A stretch of 64,000 nucleotides of DNA from Shimia ponticola (GTDB lineage: Bacteria; Pseudomonadota; Alphaproteobacteria; Rhodobacterales; Rhodobacteraceae). Location: assembly GCF_007995215.1 (NCBI RefSeq), contig NZ_VCDK01000003.1, positions 1,302,001 to 1,366,000 of the forward strand. The letters run 5' to 3'. Positions 62,201-64,000 of this stretch are shown here, in pieces. Within the stretch, counting starts at the first letter, position 1. Each line of letters starts with the position of its first letter. The notes under the pieces were generated by a model that made no database searches, was not told the DNA's origin, and saw nothing but the letters and a program-made list of their open reading frames with translations. Position numbers and translations under genes: made by a program.

Positions 62201-62645
62201 GACCACTGTGCTGGGCCTCGCGCCCTTGCTCTATGAAGGATCAAATCAAGCCGAGTTCCTGAAGCCAACCGTCATCACCCTTGTCTATGGGTTGGGGTTT
62301 GGCATGTTTCTCGTTCTGCTGATCGTCCCGGCCCTGATCGCGGTTCAGATGGATGTTGGCTCTCAGATCCGCACCTTCCGCCGCAGCCTTGCCATGGGCC
62401 GCCGTGCGCCGGTTGCCGTCTGGGCCTCGCGCCTTGGAGTGCTGGCGGTCGCTGCAGCCTTTGTCGCTACGCTGGGTTGGACTTTGGCCTTTGACACCAT
62501 GGCAGGCCCGCTCGCCGATCTCGGGACTGAGGGGCTCGGCGCAGCCTTTGTCGGCTTTGCAGCGCTGAGCGCTGCGAGCTTGGTCGTGATATATGTGATG
62601 ACAGCGCTTGGCCTAGCCGTCTCGCGTCGCAAGTCTGCAGCCTAA
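59268..62645 (+). CDS. RND-family efflux permease (AcrB/HAE-type)
   Basis: This 1125-residue inner-membrane pump has twelve helices in two halves with large periplasmic loops. Motifs include NMRAQFFPDV at the N-terminus, LGIVVDDAIVVGEHADYRF in helix 4 (the proton-relay Asp pair), and GIIINDSIVLVTTIDEYAE in helix 10. The extra C-terminal region (about 60 residues) adds two hydrophobic segments. The substrate is unknown. It is convergent with accA, six bases apart. Confidence 0.93.
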   Translation: MQKASGILSYFTRHHTIANLLMVLMVAAGIFAFPNMRAQFFPDVIIDDVTVSTSWRGAGAEDVDRAIVQIMEPTLLAVEGVTSTAARSSEGSARITLEFEPGWDMSRAADDVQVAVDSVVGQLPDDAEDPRVRRGAWRDRVTDVVITGPVGVDQLGRFADEFVVRLFAEGVTRTTIRGVAAPSTIVEVPSLSLIQYDVSMSEIADAIEEEAVADPAGDVSNAARVRTGVAKRGADEIGDIVLRSNPDGSKLRISDVATVRVEGIDRNRAYFVGENPAISVRVDRSEQGDAIDIQRTVEEVAAELTTTLPAGVSIDLIRTRAEAITGRLNILMDNGLMGLALVVGLLFLFLNARTAFWVAAGIPVAMSAAIALMFAAGLTINMISLFALIITLGIVVDDAIVVGEHADYRFRTLGEPPEVAAENAARRMFTPVFCATITTIIAFFGLVVIGGRFGDLIQDIPFTVIVVLIASLVECFLILPHHMSRALAASQNERWYDWPSRTVNRGFNWVRDTLFRRFMRLVIALRYPVFAGAIVLLASQAVLFINGDVNWRFFNAPERGSVTGNFAMAPGATREDTLEMMLIMQKAAEDLGREYEERHGTNPISYAIAEIGGNSGRGLAGSETKEPDQLGSLAIELIDADSRPYSSFAFVADLQDRVPRHPLVETISFRGWRSGPGGDSLSVELYGANAETLKDASENLQATLSQFPEVSALQDNLAFDKEELILELTPQGQTLGFSIDDLGRVLRNRLNGIDAVEFPDGTRSATIRVELPTGELTADFMDRMQLRTDEGAYVPLADIVTVDRRTGFSTVRRENGIQLISVTGDLSEDDPARATAIQEQMEAEILPQLAEDFSIQYQFSGLNEQENSFLTDARNGLMLVLLGIFLALSWIFGSWTRPLVVMAIIPFGAVGMIWGHYIWDVPLSMFSIVGFLGMTGIIINDSIVLVTTIDEYAEDRGLIPAIIDGASDRLRPVLLTTLTTVLGLAPLLYEGSNQAEFLKPTVITLVYGLGFGMFLVLLIVPALIAVQMDVGSQIRTFRRSLAMGRRAPVAVWASRLGVLAVAAAFVATLGWTLAFDTMAGPLADLGTEGLGAAFVGFAALSAASLVVIYVMTALGLAVSRRKSAA

Positions 62646-62651
62646 GCAGGC

Positions 62652-63614
62652 TTAAGCCGCCAAACCAGTCGACCCAATTGCGAGATATTTCTTACGCCGG
62701 TTGCTCACCAACTCATCACCGCTCTGCGGGGTCAATTCGCTCAGGAACGTGCGCAGCGTGCCGCCAACCGCCTGCATGGCCACATCGCGCGCACGATGTG
62801 CGCCCCCAAGTGGCTCTTCGATGATGCTGTCACAGACCCCTAACTCACGCAGGTCCTGCGCCGTCAGACGCAATGCCTCAGCGGCCTCGCGCATTTTTTC
62901 GGCATCTTTCCAAAGGATCGACGCACAGCCTTCGGGGCTGATGACCGAATAGACAGAATGCTCCAGCATCGCGACCCGGTTCGCCGTGGCAAAGGCCACC
63001 GCGCCGCCTGATCCGCCTTCACCGATGATCACGGAAATCACCGGCACCTTGACCTGCAAGCATTTCTCGGTCGAGCGCGCAATCGCCTCGGACTGACCGC
63101 GTTCCTCGGCCCCCTTGCCGGGATAGGCACCGGGCGTGTCCACAAGAGAGATGATCGGCAAACCAAACCGGTCCGCCAGATCCATCAGCCGGATCGCCTT
63201 GCGATAGCCTTCAGGCCGCGCCATGCCGAAATTGCGTTCAATCCGGCTTTTGGTGTCGTTGCCTTTTTCATGGCCAATCACCACAACCGGCTTGTCATCA
63301 AACCGCGCCAACCCGCCCATGACCGCATGGTCATCGGCAAAATTCCGATCCCCAGCCAAAGGCGTGAACTCGGTAAAGAGCGCGTTGATATAATCCTGGC
63401 AATGGGGTCGGTCCGCATGCCGCGCGACCTGGCATTTCCGCCAAGGCGTCAGATTGACGTAAAGATCCGTCAAAAGCTTTGCCGCCTTTTGATCCAGAGC
63501 AGAGGCCTCCGCCTCGACATCCATTTCCTCGTTCTCACGGGCCAGCGCGCGAAGTTCGCTCGCCTTGCCTTCAATCTCGGCCAATGGCTTTTCGAAATCG
63601 AGGTAATTGGTCAT
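62652..63614 (-). CDS. accA: Acetyl-CoA carboxylase carboxyltransferase subunit alpha
   Basis: The protein is 320 residues: [20 protein letters not shown] at the N-terminus, the crotonase-like core with [33 protein letters not shown] near residue 165 and [20 protein letters not shown], and [14 protein letters not shown]. With AccD it transfers CO2 from biotin to acetyl-CoA in fatty-acid synthesis. The region between it and the right-edge gene (63615-63788) has no gene. Confidence 0.97.
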   Translation of the reverse strand: MTNYLDFEKPLAEIEGKASELRALARENEEMDVEAEASALDQKAAKLLTDLYVNLTPWRKCQVARHADRPHCQDYINALFTEFTPLAGDRNFADDHAVMGGLARFDDKPVVVIGHEKGNDTKSRIERNFGMARPEGYRKAIRLMDLADRFGLPIISLVDTPGAYPGKGAEERGQSEAIARSTEKCLQVKVPVISVIIGEGGSGGAVAFATANRVAMLEHSVYSVISPEGCASILWKDAEKMREAAEALRLTAQDLRELGVCDSIIEEPLGGAHRARDVAMQAVGGTLRTFLSELTPQSGDELVSNRRKKYLAIGSTGLAA

Positions 63615-63788
63615 GCCGTGCGGTGCCTTGTCTTGTTCGGGCGGTCTTGGGCTATATGGCGGGGCTTTGACGTTGATGCAATGCCGCGCGCACTGCCTTG
63701 AAATTGACCGTCTGCCATCACCTGCGTAGGGTCAGGCCAAGCCCGGCACAAGACCGGCCTCATTTCAGACAAGCGGCAGGATCGCGCA

Positions 63789-64000
63789 GTGGCAAACCCC
63801 AAGACCTTCGAACTCCCGCTTTCGAGCTTTGTCTTCGACGGCTCGCATCCGTCCATGTTCCGCGACAGGCAGGGAAAATTCGAAGACCGCGCGCCAAATT
63901 ATGACGACCGATACGACTTTCACACTTTCGTCTATGATTGCTTTTATCGCGATGACATCAACGAGGTATGGATCCTGTGCCCGCGCTTGCTGAACTTTAT
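63789..64000 (+). CDS. Unrecognised protein, N-terminal fragment
   Basis: A GTG start opens 70 codons that run off the right edge: VANPKTFELPLSSFVFDGSH, then aromatic-rich NYDDRYDFHTFVYDCFY and EVWILCPRLLNF. The composition is like a glycosyltransferase N-terminus, but I do not recognise it. The start is provisional. Confidence 0.5.
   Translation, partial: MANPKTFELPLSSFVFDGSHPSMFRDRQGKFEDRAPNYDDRYDFHTFVYDCFYRDDINEVWILCPRLLNF

Overview
The window looks like the chromosome of an alphaproteobacterium of the Rhodobacteraceae (Roseobacter group). The evidence is high-GC codon use, a TRAP transporter operon, an rpmH-rnpA-yidD-ttcA-yidC-yihA run, a phbA-phbB pair, and many 4-base start/stop overlaps. 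This is inferred from gene content and protein style; no database was searched.

Bases 1-17064 form a sugar-acid catabolic island. A GntR/FCD regulator, a KDG-type kinase, a threonate-type dehydrogenase and a cut-off Gfo/Idh oxidoreductase run leftward. An enolase-superfamily dehydratase, a zinc-type alcohol dehydrogenase and an SDR run rightward. A leftward D-2-hydroxyacid dehydrogenase follows. A rightward operon then encodes an unusually large TRAP transporter (dctP, dctQ, dctM), a phytanoyl-CoA-type dioxygenase, an altronate/galactarate-type hydratase, a GarR-like reductase, an EamA permease, an APH-fold kinase and a divergent enolase paralog. Four TTTGGT-N3-ACCAAA-like sites lie at the three divergent or upstream promoters and are probably operators of the GntR protein. 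Aldonate, aldarate or uronate use is likely; the exact substrate cannot be read from sequence.

Bases about 17077-23065 are a Tn7/Tn5053-like transposition module (tniA, tniB, tniQ, all leftward) with an XRE-type HTH reading frame at its tniA-proximal end. It lies directly beside the 3' end of tRNA-Arg(ACG). tniB carries an in-frame amber codon that removes its last 81 residues, and the HTH frame seems to need a frameshift. The element therefore looks damaged, or else uses recoding. It has no tnsA-like nuclease, resolvase, Cas gene or CRISPR array.

Bases 23169-64000 are mostly core genome: a histidine kinase, a FAD disulfide oxidoreductase with a VTT membrane protein, the rpmH-rnpA-yidD and yidC-MOSC-yihA groups, ttcA, argB, an ispB-type prenyl synthase, trmN6, PHB genes, two c-di-GMP (EAL) proteins, tag, an H-NS-like protein, argH, a pyrB-x-y-pyrX-plsY operon, a uracil-DNA glycosylase, moaB, an RND efflux pair and accA. 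Notable here are a dihydroorotase homolog without its metal ligands, a family-4-type uracil-DNA glycosylase lacking three of four Fe-S cysteines, and strong hairpins in some intergenic gaps.
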